A DNA stretch of 64,000 nt from Mycobacterium sp. Aquia_213 (GTDB lineage: Bacteria; Actinomycetota; Actinomycetes; Mycobacteriales; Mycobacteriaceae). A program made the position numbers and the translations under genes. Numbering within the stretch: the first letter of the stretch is position 1; every line of letters begins with the position of its first letter. The stretch spans positions 3,472,001-3,536,000 of the forward strand of contig NZ_CP113116.1 in assembly GCF_026625985.1 (NCBI RefSeq). The letters are read 5' to 3'. The notes under the pieces are model-generated. The model had not been told where the DNA came from and ran no database searches. It was given only the letters and a program-made list of their open reading frames with translations. Positions 1 to 9,534 of the stretch are shown piece after piece.

Positions 1-2
1 GC

Positions 3-257
3 AACGACCCCGCGTTCAGCCGCGGATGGTCGGAGCGTTCCGCGGAACTGGCGGCGGCGACACACGATCGACTGCAACGGCAGAAGGAAGCACACCGGGT
101 GCGCGACGACGTACCGGGCGACGTGTTGCAGTGTTACCTGGAACTGGTCCTGGACGGATTGGTGGCCCGGCTGGCCTCCGGGGAACATCCGCAGCGGCTG
201 TCCGCCGTCCTCGACTTGGTGGAGAACTCGGTGCGCCGCAACGATTCTGGGCCCTAG
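3..257 (+). CDS. TetR-family regulator, C-terminal part (Rv1474c-like)
   Basis: The reading frame is open from the window edge to TAG at 255-257 and encodes the last 84 residues of a protein that starts outside the window. The visible part is helical (a segment rich in Ala, Gln, Arg and Lys, then a Leu/Val-rich helix) and contains no DNA-binding domain, as expected for the ligand-binding half of a TetR-type regulator. The family call rests mainly on position: in M. tuberculosis a TetR-type gene (Rv1474c) lies convergent to the ABC-F gene (Rv1473), and the same arrangement is seen here. The ligand is unknown. Confidence 0.6.
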   Translation, partial: NDPAFSRGWSERSAELAAATHDRLQRQKEAHRVRDDVPGDVLQCYLELVLDGLVARLASGEHPQRLSAVLDLVENSVRRNDSGP

Positions 258-271
258 CGGGCCGCGGCCCG
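258..271. terminator. 14-bp GC palindrome between convergent genes
   Basis: A perfect palindrome (CGGGCCGCGGCCCG) starts one base after the TetR stop codon and ends 11 bp before the stop of the convergent HTH gene. It can fold as a hairpin on either transcript. There is no T-tract, which is usual for mycobacterial terminators. A bidirectional terminator is an inference from position and symmetry. Confidence 0.45.
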
Positions 272-281
272 AGTGCGCGCT

Positions 282-473
282 CTAGCGGTGTCGCGACGTG
301 TGATTTGGTCCGCCCCGGCTGCGCATCGTGGTACCCGACTCGCGCAGCATGCTGTGAATCGACCCGTACGACCTGCCGGTGTTGGCGACGAGCTTGCGAA
401 TGCTCGCTCCGCTCTCGTAGGCATTGCGCAGCTCGTGCAACAACTCGGCGCGCATCTCTTTCGACTTTGCCAC
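282..473 (-). CDS. Small helix-turn-helix protein (Rv1473A-like)
   Basis: This 63-residue protein has a basic N-terminus, a central helix-turn-helix (about residues 18-48: ASIRKLV, then TGRSYGSIHSMLRESG) and a short Gly/Arg-rich tail. The GTG at 473 is chosen because GGAGG lies 5 nt upstream; an ATG 12 nt further up would bury that site inside the gene. Proteins with this SGASIR...GRSYG..H.ML.ESG pattern are common in actinobacteria. It is upstream of and co-directional with the ABC-F gene only in the sense of strand: the ABC-F stop is downstream-most, so this gene lies 103 bp 5' of the ABC-F start's far end and reads away from it. A transcriptional role is inferred from the HTH; the target is unknown. 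Confidence 0.72.
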   Translation of the reverse strand: MAKSKEMRAELLHELRNAYESGASIRKLVANTGRSYGSIHSMLRESGTTMRSRGGPNHTSRHR

Positions 474-576
474 TGACCCCTCCACGCTTGAATCTCAAAC
501 CCAAGCACCAAGGGTAAGAACTCGCTGTCGTGCGCGTGTCGATTTCGCAGAATTCGCGTGTGATGAGTTAGGGGGC

Positions 577-2205
<1,629 letters not shown>

Positions 2206-2229
2206 GATCGCTCTCCTCGATACCAGTAG

Positions 2230-3039
2230 TTATTTGTCGTCGGTGAACACCGGGGGACGCCGCTCTGCACGCGCAGTAACCGCTTCTTCGAAGTTCGCGG
2301 TGAGCAGTCGGACAAAAAGCTGTCCCAAGCCTTCGGCTTGCATGTGCCCTTCCAGGCTACCGGCGTCCAGTCCACTCCACAGTGTGCGTTTGGTCAACTC
2401 GATTCCGGGCCGGGAGAACGCGGCGATCCGCGCGGCGATCGCATAGCAAGTGTCCAGCAGCTGGCCCTCGGGCACCTGGCAGGACACCAGCCCGATGCGC
2501 TCGGCCTCCTCGGCGGTGACGTCGCGACCGGTCAGCATGATCTCGAACGCCCGCGACGCTCCGATGGCCCTGGGCAGCAGGTAGGACAGACCCAGTTCGC
2601 TGGCGGTCAACCCGTTATTGATGCCCGCGGCCCGAAAATAGGCGTTGGTGGAGGCCACCCGAATGTCGGCGGCCAGCGCCAGACACAGCCCGCCGCCGAT
2701 GGCCGCGCCGTTGACCGCGGCGATGACCGGCTGATGCAGGCGCCGCAGCATCAGGATGACGTCGTCGAGGAGCTCCATCGAGCGCAGCGCATACGTCGGG
2801 CGGGTCAGCCCGTCCACATTCGGCACCGTGCCCGCCGACTTGTGATCGGCACCCGAAGAGAAGCCTCGACCCGCCCCGGTCAGCACGACAACCCGCACGG
2901 AGTTGTCGTAAGTGACCTCTTCCAGGGCCGCCTTCAACGGCACCATGACGTCGAACGCCATGGAATTCATCCGCTCGGGCCGATTGAGGGTTACTAGGGC
3001 GACGCCGGGCCGCGGGTGTTCAACGAGTACCAAACTCAC
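2230..3039 (-). CDS. echA12: Enoyl-CoA hydratase/isomerase family protein EchA12
   Basis: This 269-residue crotonase-fold protein has the oxyanion-hole loop GRGFSSGAD (58-65) and the CoA-binding helix NGAAIGGGLCLALAADIR (110-127). By eye the two catalytic glutamates of classical hydratases are not at their usual places: Cys119 follows GGG-Leu, and the FGQPE-type segment reads FRAAG. An acid at Glu148 (ASELGLSYLLPR) sits where several isomerase-like crotonases carry one, so hydration of a simple enoyl-CoA is not assured. Lipid metabolism is the likely setting. It is 24 bp upstream of the ABC-F gene and 49 bp downstream of the thioredoxin gene, all on one strand as in M. tuberculosis. Confidence 0.85.
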   Translation of the reverse strand: MSLVLVEHPRPGVALVTLNRPERMNSMAFDVMVPLKAALEEVTYDNSVRVVVLTGAGRGFSSGADHKSAGTVPNVDGLTRPTYALRSMELLDDVILMLRRLHQPVIAAVNGAAIGGGLCLALAADIRVASTNAYFRAAGINNGLTASELGLSYLLPRAIGASRAFEIMLTGRDVTAEEAERIGLVSCQVPEGQLLDTCYAIAARIAAFSRPGIELTKRTLWSGLDAGSLEGHMQAEGLGQLFVRLLTANFEEAVTARAERRPPVFTDDK

Positions 3040-3088
3040 CCGTGAACGGTATCGCGACCGTTGCCAGCGACCTATTCGGCGGCGCTGG

Positions 3089-3439
3089 TCAGGCTTGCTC
3101 TGCTTGAACCGCGTCGATGTCGAAGTCCCTGACTTGCTGCACCAAATCCTCCAGCGCCGCCGGCGGCAGGGCCCCCGGCTGGTTGAACAGCAGTTTGCCC
3201 TTTTTGAATGCCATCAGCGTAGGGATGGACCGAATCTGGGCCGCGGCGGCCAACTGTTGTTCGGCCTCGGTGTCGACCTTGGCGTGCACGATGTCTGGGT
3301 GCTTCTCCGACGACGCCTGGAAAGTCGGCCCGAACTGGCGGCATGGCCCGCACCAGGAAGCCCAGAAGTCGACCAGCACGATGTCGTTGTTCTCGATGGT
3401 CGCGTTGAACTGCTCCGCAGTGAGATCCTGTGTTGTCAC
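3089..3439 (-). CDS. trxB1: Thioredoxin (TrxB1-like)
   Basis: This is a single-domain 116-residue cytosolic thioredoxin with the active site WCGPC at residues 29-33 and the cis-proline loop at RSIPTLMAF (70-78). There is no signal peptide. GTG at 3439 is used as the start because it gives the VTTQDLTAEQF N-terminus typical of this group; the frame stays open far upstream, but that region is antisense to fadE15 and does not look like protein. It should reduce disulfides in cytosolic partners. It leads the trx-echA12-ABC-F gene row. Confidence 0.9.
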   Translation of the reverse strand: MTTQDLTAEQFNATIENNDIVLVDFWASWCGPCRQFGPTFQASSEKHPDIVHAKVDTEAEQQLAAAAQIRSIPTLMAFKKGKLLFNQPGALPPAALEDLVQQVRDFDIDAVQAEQA

Positions 3440-3456
3440 ATTTCGCCTAACGCCGG

Positions 3457-3600
3457 CTACTGCTCGGATGTTCCCGCGCGAATGTCGGCCAGTCGCGCAC
3501 CCATATACTGCCCCCGCCAGGAGTGATTGGCCAGCGCAACGGTGTGCACCGCGTTGTCGAGGGAGTAACGCGGGCCGATCTTCCCAATGAACAGTTGGGA
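3457..3600 (-). pseudogene. Possible remnant of an unidentified protein C-terminus
   Basis: Between trx and fadE15 a minus-strand frame is open from 3636 to TAG at 3457-3459. Its last 48 codons or so read like real protein (for example QLFIGKIGPRYSLDNAV, then ALANHSWRGQYMGARLADI), unlike the Arg/Ser/Pro-rich text of the other frames. There is no ATG or plausible ribosome site, and an in-frame TAA (3637-3639) blocks extension. I do not recognise the family. A decayed gene end is inferred. Confidence 0.3.
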
Positions 3601-3718
3601 TTTCGTTGGCGGGCGACGACGGCCAGTGCCCCGAGGTTACGGTTGCGGAGGGTTTCGGTGCTCGGAGACACTTAGGGCTGATGATCCGTCGCCGGACGGG
3701 CCAGCCGAGGGAGATGTC

Positions 3719-5548
3719 TTGGGCCACTACATCGCCAACGTCCGTGATCTCGAGTTCAACATCTTCGAAGTTCTCGAGGTAGGCGCCGTTCTCGGCGCCG
3801 GGCAGTACAGCGAGCTGGACGCTGACACGGTGCGGACCATCTTGTCCGAAGCCGCTCGCCTGGCCGAAGGCCCGGTCGCCGAAACCTTCGCGTTCGCCGA
3901 CCGCAACCCGCCGGTCTTCGATCCCAAGGCACACACGATCAGCGTCGCGCCCGAGCTGGCCAAGACCGTGCAAGCGATCAAGGACGCCGAGTGGTGGCGC
4001 CTCGGCCTGGCCGAGGACATCGGTGGCATGCCCGCACCGCCGCCGCTGGCATGGGCGGTCAACGAAATGATCTTTTGCGCGAATCCGTCGGCGAGCTTCT
4101 TCTGCCTGGGTCCCTTTATGGCGCAAGCGCTTTACGCCGAGGGCGATGAGGAGCAGAAGCGTTGGGCGGCAGAGGGCGTCGAGCGCGGCTGGGCCGCCAC
4201 GATGGTGCTCACCGAGCCCGATGCGGGCTCCGACGTCGGCGCGGGCCGGAGCAAGGCCATCGCGCAACCGGACGGCACCTGGCACATCGAGGGCGTCAAG
4301 CGGTTCATCTCGGGAGGTGACGTAGGCGACACCGCCGACAACGTCTTTCATCTGGTGTTGGCGCGCCCGGAGGGCGCCGGCCCGGGCACCAAGGGGCTGA
4401 GCCTTTTCTATGTGCCCAATTACCTCTTCGATCCCGACACGTTCGAACTCGGTGCCCGCAACGGGGCTTTCGTCACGGGGCTGGAACACAAGATGGGCAT
4501 CAAGTCCTCCCCCACCTGCGAGGTGACATTCGGCGCCACGGATGTTCCCGCCGTGGGCTATCTGGTCGGCGGCGTGCACAACGGGATCGCGCAGATGTTC
4601 ACCGTGATCGAGCACGCTCGCATGACGATCGGCGTCAAGGCCGCCGGCACCCTTTCCACCGGCTACCTCAATGCACTTGCCTACGCCAAGGAACGGGTGC
4701 AGGGCGCCGATCTGACCCAGATGACCGACAAGGCCGCACCGCGGGTCACGATCATGCACCACCCCGACGTGCGCCGCAGCCTGATGACCCAGAAGGCGTA
4801 CGCCGAAGGACTGCGAGCGCTGTACATGTATGCCGCTGCACATCAGGATGATGCTCTCGCACAACAAGTTTCGGGTGCCGACCACGAGATGGCGCACCGC
4901 GTCGACGATCTACTGCTGCCCATCGTCAAAGGCGTGAGTTCCGAACGGGCGTACGAGATCCTGACGGAGTCGTTGCAGACGCTGGGCGGCTCGGGCTTCC
5001 TGCAGGACTACCCGCTCGAGCAGTACATCCGCGATTCCAAGATCGATTCGCTCTACGAGGGCACCACCGCGATCCAGGCCCTGGACTTCTTCTTCCGCAA
5101 GATCGTTCGCGACCACGGCGCGGCCCTGCAGTTTGTCACCGCGCAGATCAGTCAGACCATCGACAACTGCGACGAGGCACTGAAATCGCAAGCGCAGGCA
5201 GTGCAATCCGCCCTCGACGAGGTCACCTCGATGACGGGCGCGTTGACCGGTTACCTGATGTCCGCGAGCCAGCACGCAGGCGAGATTTACAAGGTGGGAC
5301 TCGGCTCGGTCCGCTATCTGCTCGCGGTCGGCGACCTGCTCATCGGCTGGCGATTGCTGGTGCAGGCCGGGGTTGCGCACGCCGCTCTGGCCAGCAATCC
5401 CGGCGGGAAGGACGAAGCCTTCTACCAGGGCAAGATCGCGACGTCGGCGTTCTTCGCCAAGAACATGCTGCCGAAGCTGACCGCGCTGCGCCGCGTCATC
5501 GAATCCCTCGACGACGACATCATGCGCATTTCCGAAGACGCGTTCTGA
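3719..5548 (+). CDS. fadE15: Acyl-CoA dehydrogenase FadE15
   Basis: A 609-residue FAD-dependent acyl-CoA dehydrogenase of the long (about 600 residue) class, which has an extra C-terminal helical domain. Seen in it are the flavin/substrate segment TMVLTEPDAGSDVGAG, the GTKGLSLFYVP strand, and the catalytic-base region DSLYEGTTAIQALDFFF near the middle-C-terminus, where the Glu of YEGT is the likely base. TTG at 3719 is taken as the start: GAGGGAG lies about 6 nt upstream and the next residues (GHYIANVRDLEFN) match the family start. It catalyses alpha-beta dehydrogenation of fatty acyl-CoAs in beta-oxidation. It stands alone and converges on the YihY gene across a hairpin. Confidence 0.92.
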   Translation: MGHYIANVRDLEFNIFEVLEVGAVLGAGQYSELDADTVRTILSEAARLAEGPVAETFAFADRNPPVFDPKAHTISVAPELAKTVQAIKDAEWWRLGLAEDIGGMPAPPPLAWAVNEMIFCANPSASFFCLGPFMAQALYAEGDEEQKRWAAEGVERGWAATMVLTEPDAGSDVGAGRSKAIAQPDGTWHIEGVKRFISGGDVGDTADNVFHLVLARPEGAGPGTKGLSLFYVPNYLFDPDTFELGARNGAFVTGLEHKMGIKSSPTCEVTFGATDVPAVGYLVGGVHNGIAQMFTVIEHARMTIGVKAAGTLSTGYLNALAYAKERVQGADLTQMTDKAAPRVTIMHHPDVRRSLMTQKAYAEGLRALYMYAAAHQDDALAQQVSGADHEMAHRVDDLLLPIVKGVSSERAYEILTESLQTLGGSGFLQDYPLEQYIRDSKIDSLYEGTTAIQALDFFFRKIVRDHGAALQFVTAQISQTIDNCDEALKSQAQAVQSALDEVTSMTGALTGYLMSASQHAGEIYKVGLGSVRYLLAVGDLLIGWRLLVQAGVAHAALASNPGGKDEAFYQGKIATSAFFAKNMLPKLTALRRVIESLDDDIMRISEDAF

Positions 5549-5553
5549 CCTAT

Positions 5554-5569
5554 TGACGCTAGGGCGTCA
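5554..5569. terminator. Hairpin between fadE15 and the YihY gene
   Basis: A perfect inverted repeat (TGACGC-TAGG-GCGTCA) begins 6 bp after the fadE15 stop and overlaps the stop codon of the convergent YihY gene (CTA at 5559-5561). A 6-bp stem with a 4-nt loop between converging genes suggests a bidirectional terminator. Confidence 0.5.
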
Positions 5570-6530
5570 CGGGTCTGTTGACGTCGTTGAACCTGACGAT
5601 CACGCGCTCGAGCCGTTTGACGCGTTCGGCTTTCGCCTTCTTGGCGTAGACCAGACGATCCGCCGGCGTGAGTTCGGCGGCGTCGCTGAATGCGCTCAGC
5701 AGTGCACGCGGGTACAGCTGCTCCGCCAGGACGACGTTCAGCTCGGCACAGAGCACCAGCGTGGTCGACACCAGATACAGGAAAGCAAGCAAGCCCAGCA
5801 CCAACGCGAAAATACCGTTGGTGGCACTGGCGGTCCTGACGGTGTGCTGGATATAGCCGGCGCCGAACCACTGCAGTATCTGCCAAATGAACGCTGCCGC
5901 AACGGCTCCCGGCAGCACCTGCCGGTAGGTGAGTTCTTTTGCCGTGGTCATGCGAAAAACCGCCAGGCAGATCAGCGCGTTGATCGCCACAGCGGCCAGC
6001 GTGACACCGATCTTTCCGGATACGCCCAGCGCCCCGGTCGTCTGAGCGATCCCGGACACGACGGTGGCCGCGATCACCGCCGAGCCAAGAACGAGCAACA
6101 AAACGAAGCTGCGCACGCGTGCCCGAATCAGGTTGCGACGCTTGTTCTTCGGCACCGCCCACACCGAGTCCATCGCGTTCTGCACGGCTTGGCCGACGCC
6201 CAGACCGCCATAGAGCGCGCCCAGGATCCCTACGACAACGGCGACCGTCCCCCCGCTGAGCCCCGCGGGCTCATGCAGCTGACTGCCGATCACCGGGAAC
6301 TGGCTCAGGGCGCTGTGCAGCACCTGCTCTTGCAGGTCGGGGCGACCGGCGAGCACCACACCCAGCCCGGTGGTCAACAACAGCAGCATCGGGAACAGCG
6401 ACACGAAGCCGTAGTAGGTGATCAGCGCGGCCAGGTAGCCGCCTTGATCATCGAGGTATTTATAGATGACGGAAACGGTCACACTCACGCCGCGGTTTCG
6501 TCGCTGCAAATCATCCAACCAGCCGACCAT
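5559..6530 (-). CDS. YihY/BrkB-family integral membrane protein
   Basis: This 323-residue protein has about six hydrophobic segments and the family's typical parts: an N-terminal YKYLDDQGGYLAALITYYGF stretch (a variant of the DRG.LAAALTYY pattern), the GALYGGLGVGQAVQNAMDSVW loop, and AELNVVLAE in the last membrane helix. The C-terminal 60 residues are charged and cytosolic. The family was once called ribonuclease BN by mistake; its true role is unknown, possibly transport. It is divergent from the lipoprotein gene at 6711. I do not recall a gene here in M. tuberculosis, so this pair may be an insertion relative to that genome. Confidence 0.85.
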   Translation of the reverse strand: MVGWLDDLQRRNRGVSVTVSVIYKYLDDQGGYLAALITYYGFVSLFPMLLLLTTGLGVVLAGRPDLQEQVLHSALSQFPVIGSQLHEPAGLSGGTVAVVVGILGALYGGLGVGQAVQNAMDSVWAVPKNKRRNLIRARVRSFVLLLVLGSAVIAATVVSGIAQTTGALGVSGKIGVTLAAVAINALICLAVFRMTTAKELTYRQVLPGAVAAAFIWQILQWFGAGYIQHTVRTASATNGIFALVLGLLAFLYLVSTTLVLCAELNVVLAEQLYPRALLSAFSDAAELTPADRLVYAKKAKAERVKRLERVIVRFNDVNRPVTP

Positions 6531-6710
6531 TGCCGATCACTCATCCCCCCGGAAAGCGACACCCCAATCGAAACACCGATGAGCAGGGCATACCCCGATT
6601 CGCCGCCGGCCAACCGCGCCGGGCAGCCCGCTCGACTCATAGGTCCGGCACAGGTGGATCCGGTAGACCCGTCGTTGGGACGTTGGGACCATCCCACGAT
6701 TGGAGACACG
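6531..6710. other. Divergent intergenic region with a CGTTGGGA direct repeat
   Basis: This 180-bp gap separates divergent genes. It holds the tandem repeat CGTTGGGA-CGTTGGGA (about 6673-6688), followed by an overlapping short inverted repeat TGGGA-cca-TCCCA about 20 bp before the lipoprotein start. Either could be a regulator site; no clear promoter pair was found. Confidence 0.3.
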
Positions 6711-7463
6711 TTGATATCTGCCAGCTCTCACCGGCTTACCCGATTCGCGATGCTTGGGGTCACCGGAGTCACCGCGCTATCCGTCGTGGCGTGTGGTTCG
6801 TCGACCACGTCAAGCCCCAGTTCGTCGCCGGGCCCCACAAGTTCGGCGATGTCGTCGGCGCCGCCGTCCACCTCGCCGCCGGCGACCGGCCAAGCCCGGG
6901 TGCGTGGCCTGATCGCGTCGGTGTCGGGAAACACCGCCCAGGTCACGCAGGAAAAGGGCAATGCCGCCGTGGTTTTCACGACGTCGACAAAGGTCACTGA
7001 GGTCACTGCGGGCGCGCTGGGTGACGTCACCGTCGGCAGTTGCGTCACCGTGCGGCCCGCCCACCAGGAATCGCAGCCCGGCCAACCGCTCACCGCGGCG
7101 TCCGTGCGCGTGAGCCCCGCCGTCGACGGGAAATGCCCGCCCGTCACACCCGGCGGCACACCCAAACGAGCGCCCGTGCGGGGCGCCGTCGCGTCCGTCG
7201 CGGGTTCCACGATCACCGTGACGAGCATCGACCCCAGCGGCGCCGGCTCGCAGACGGCGGTGACGGTGACTGACCAGACGCGATACACCAAGCAGGCCGG
7301 CTCCGACACACAGGCCATCGCGCAAGGCAAATGCATGACGGCACAAGGCATTCGGGACGGCAACGGCACGCTGCAGGCGACAACTATCGACCTGCGACCG
7401 GCGCGTGACGGCAAATGCGGGGGCGGCCACAAGCCATCGGGCCACCGCGGGCTCGGCGGCTAG
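6711..7463 (+). CDS. Secreted lipoprotein with two DUF5666-like repeats
   Basis: The 250-residue product begins with a lipoprotein signal peptide (hydrophobic core MLGVTGVTALSVVAC, lipobox ending VVAC). A Ser/Pro/Thr-rich linker of about 35 residues follows, then two similar beta-rich domains: RVRGLIASVSGN...GSCVTV and PVRGAVASVAGS...GKCMTAQG, each with one conserved Cys. This matches the DUF5666 pattern of extracytoplasmic OB-like domains. TTG at 6711 is preceded by GGAG with a 5-nt gap after GACACG; no ATG gives a complete signal peptide. The C-terminus is Gly/His-rich. Function is unknown. It converges on sufT, 6 bp away. Confidence 0.75.
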   Translation: MISASSHRLTRFAMLGVTGVTALSVVACGSSTTSSPSSSPGPTSSAMSSAPPSTSPPATGQARVRGLIASVSGNTAQVTQEKGNAAVVFTTSTKVTEVTAGALGDVTVGSCVTVRPAHQESQPGQPLTAASVRVSPAVDGKCPPVTPGGTPKRAPVRGAVASVAGSTITVTSIDPSGAGSQTAVTVTDQTRYTKQAGSDTQAIAQGKCMTAQGIRDGNGTLQATTIDLRPARDGKCGGGHKPSGHRGLGG

Positions 7464-7469
7464 CGGCGC

Positions 7470-7817
7470 TCAGACGGTGAAGCCCAGGGCGCGCAACTGT
7501 TCGCGGCCGTCCTCGGTGATCTTGTCCGGGCCCCACGGCGGGTTCCACACCCAGTTGATCCGCAGATCGTTGACCAGACCGCTGCCGACCAGCGCGCTGC
7601 GCGACTGGTCTTCGATCACGTCGGTCAGCGGACAGGCCGCCGACGTCAGCGTCATGTCGATGGTTGCGACCTTTCCTTCGTCGCCCTGTTCGACGTTGAG
7701 GCCGTAGACCAACCCCAGATCGACGACGTTGATCCCCAGCTCGGGGTCGACGACGTCGCGCATCGCCTCTTCGAGGTCGGCGAGAAATTCCTCGTCGGGT
7801 GCGGTGGTTTCGCTCAT
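7470..7817 (-). CDS. sufT: SufT-like iron-sulfur assembly factor (DUF59/MIP18 family)
   Basis: A 115-residue DUF59 protein with the core DPELGINVVDLGLVY and the TLTSAACPLTD segment holding the single conserved Cys. These proteins help load Fe-S clusters on client proteins. The ATG at 7817 is preceded by GGAGG at a 7-nt distance and overlaps the sufU stop by 4 nt (ATGA). It is the last gene of the SUF operon, as Rv1466 is in M. tuberculosis. Confidence 0.88.
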   Translation of the reverse strand: MSETTAPDEEFLADLEEAMRDVVDPELGINVVDLGLVYGLNVEQGDEGKVATIDMTLTSAACPLTDVIEDQSRSALVGSGLVNDLRINWVWNPPWGPDKITEDGREQLRALGFTV

Positions 7818-8275
7818 CGTTGGTCCTCCTCGAAAGCATGGCTGGCTTGGGCCAGTGCGTCTTTGCAAGCCATCCACCCCAGCAGAGCACATTTCACCCG
7901 CGCCGGGTACTTGGCTACTCCGGCGAACGCGATTCCGTCGCCCAGCACATCCTCATCGCCCTCGACCGTTCCCCGCGACGACACCATTTCGGTGAACGCC
8001 GTGATGGTCTTGAGCGCTTCCCCCACGCTCTGACCGATCACCTGCTGGGTCAGCACCGAGGTGGCCGCCTGGCTGATCGAACAGCCTTGGCCGTCATAGG
8101 AAACGTCGGCGACGGTCTGGCCGTCGCCGGACAACGTCACCCGCAGGGTGATCTCGTCGCCGCAGATCGGGTTCACGTGGTACACCTGCGCACCGAACGG
8201 CTCGCGCAGACCGCGGTGCTGCGGGTGCTTGTAGTGATCGAGGATCACGTCTTGATACATCTGCTCAATGCGCAC
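7814..8275 (-). CDS. sufU: SufU, zinc-dependent sulfur-transfer partner of SufS
   Basis: A 153-residue IscU/SufU-fold protein. The metal ligands are visible as Cys38 and Asp40 (NPICGDE), Cys65 (DGQGCSIS) and Cys129 (ARVKCALLGW), and the insertion between Cys65 and Cys129 is typical of SufU rather than scaffold IscU. In characterised Gram-positive systems SufU binds zinc, exchanges it with the SufS Cys and carries persulfide onward. The GTG start is 3 nt after the sufS stop, so the two are translationally coupled. Confidence 0.93.
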   Translation of the reverse strand: MRIEQMYQDVILDHYKHPQHRGLREPFGAQVYHVNPICGDEITLRVTLSGDGQTVADVSYDGQGCSISQAATSVLTQQVIGQSVGEALKTITAFTEMVSSRGTVEGDEDVLGDGIAFAGVAKYPARVKCALLGWMACKDALAQASHAFEEDQR

Positions 8276-8278
8276 GGC

Positions 8279-9532
8279 TCACGCTCCGCCGAAGAATTCC
8301 ACGGCCCGGCGCACACCGGCCACCAGCCGGTCGACCTCGTCGGGGGTGTTGTACACCGCGAACGACGCCCGCGCCGTGGCAGCCACCCCGAACCGGCGGT
8401 GCAGCGGCAACGCACAGTGATGGCCGACCCGCACCGCGACACCCTCGTCGTCGAGCACCTGTCCGACGTCATGCGCGTGCACGCCGTCCACGACGAATGC
8501 GACTGGCGAGCCACGGTTTTCCATCGACGTCGGTCCGATGATGCGCACGGCCTCGATACCGGACAGGCCCGCCAGCGCCGCGGCCACCAGCTCGTTTTCG
8601 TGGGATTCGACGGCGGCCATGCCGATGTCGCCGAGATAGCGTGCGGCGGCGGCCAACCCGACGACCTGAGAGGTCATCGGAGTACCGGCCTCGAACCGCT
8701 GCGGGGGCGCGGCGTACGTCGTGCCTTCCATCGTGACGGTCTCGATCATCGAGCCGCCGGTGATGAACGGCGGCAGCGCCTCAAGCAATTCGCGGCGGCC
8801 GTAGAGCACTCCGATTCCGTTGGGGCCCAGCATCTTGTGTCCGGAGAAGGCACCGAAGTCGACGTCGAGGGCACGAAAGTCGACCGGCTGGTGCGGCACC
8901 GACTGGCAAGCGTCGAGCACGGTCAGCGCGCCCACCGCCTTGGCCCGGGCGACCAGCTCCCGCACCGGAGCCACCGCGCCGGTCACATTCGAATGATGGC
9001 TGAAAGCAACAATTTTGACGCGCTCATCGAGTTCCAGCGAATCCAGGTCGATACGTCCGTCGTCGGTCAGGCCGTACCAGCGCAACGTCGCCCCGGTCCG
9101 CCGGGCCAGCTCCTGCCACGGCACCAGGTTGGCATGGTGTTCCAGCTCGGTGATGACGATGACGTCGCCCGCACCGACGGCACCGTCGAAACGCTTGTCG
9201 CCCAGCACATAGGACACCAGGTTCAGCGATTCGGTGGCGTTCTTGGTGAAGACCAGCTCGTCGGCGTCGGCACCGACGAACGCCGCGATGTCGGCCCGGC
9301 CCTGCTCGTAGGCGTCGGTGGCCTCTTCCATCAGCTGGTGCGCACCGCGGTGCACGGCGCCATTGGACGTCAGCAGAAATTCCCGTTCGGCGTCGAGCAC
9401 CTGCAACGGGCGCTGCGACGTGGCGCCGGAATCCAGGTACGCCAACTGATTTCCGCTGCGCATGATGCGCTTGAGGATCGGGAAGTCAGCGCGGATCGCC
9501 GCGAGATCCAGTGGAGTCACGGAGGCCGACAT
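8279..9532 (-). CDS. sufS: Cysteine desulfurase SufS
   Basis: A 417-residue PLP enzyme of the group II desulfurase type. It converts Cys to Ala and holds the sulfur as a persulfide. The PLP-binding Lys is Lys233 in FSGHKMLGP; the catalytic Cys is Cys373 in VGHHCALPLH. HSNVTGAVAP and the TELEHHANLVPW loop are the usual cofactor and substrate contacts. The start lies 2 nt after the sufC stop. SufU, its sulfur acceptor, is next. Confidence 0.95.
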   Translation of the reverse strand: MSASVTPLDLAAIRADFPILKRIMRSGNQLAYLDSGATSQRPLQVLDAEREFLLTSNGAVHRGAHQLMEEATDAYEQGRADIAAFVGADADELVFTKNATESLNLVSYVLGDKRFDGAVGAGDVIVITELEHHANLVPWQELARRTGATLRWYGLTDDGRIDLDSLELDERVKIVAFSHHSNVTGAVAPVRELVARAKAVGALTVLDACQSVPHQPVDFRALDVDFGAFSGHKMLGPNGIGVLYGRRELLEALPPFITGGSMIETVTMEGTTYAAPPQRFEAGTPMTSQVVGLAAAARYLGDIGMAAVESHENELVAAALAGLSGIEAVRIIGPTSMENRGSPVAFVVDGVHAHDVGQVLDDEGVAVRVGHHCALPLHRRFGVAATARASFAVYNTPDEVDRLVAGVRRAVEFFGGA

Positions 9533-9534
9533 CG

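Noticed and set aside
3440..4897. A long minus-strand open frame continuous with thioredoxin, running back through fadE15.
   Set aside because: It is antisense to the strongly recognisable FadE15 protein, and its text does not resemble a folded protein family. The thioredoxin start at 3439 gives a normal length.
5553..6710. Plus-strand extension of the lipoprotein frame across the YihY gene.
   Set aside because: The translation is His/Gln/Arg-rich, typical of the antisense of a membrane protein, while the minus strand encodes a clear YihY protein and the signal peptide begins at 6711.
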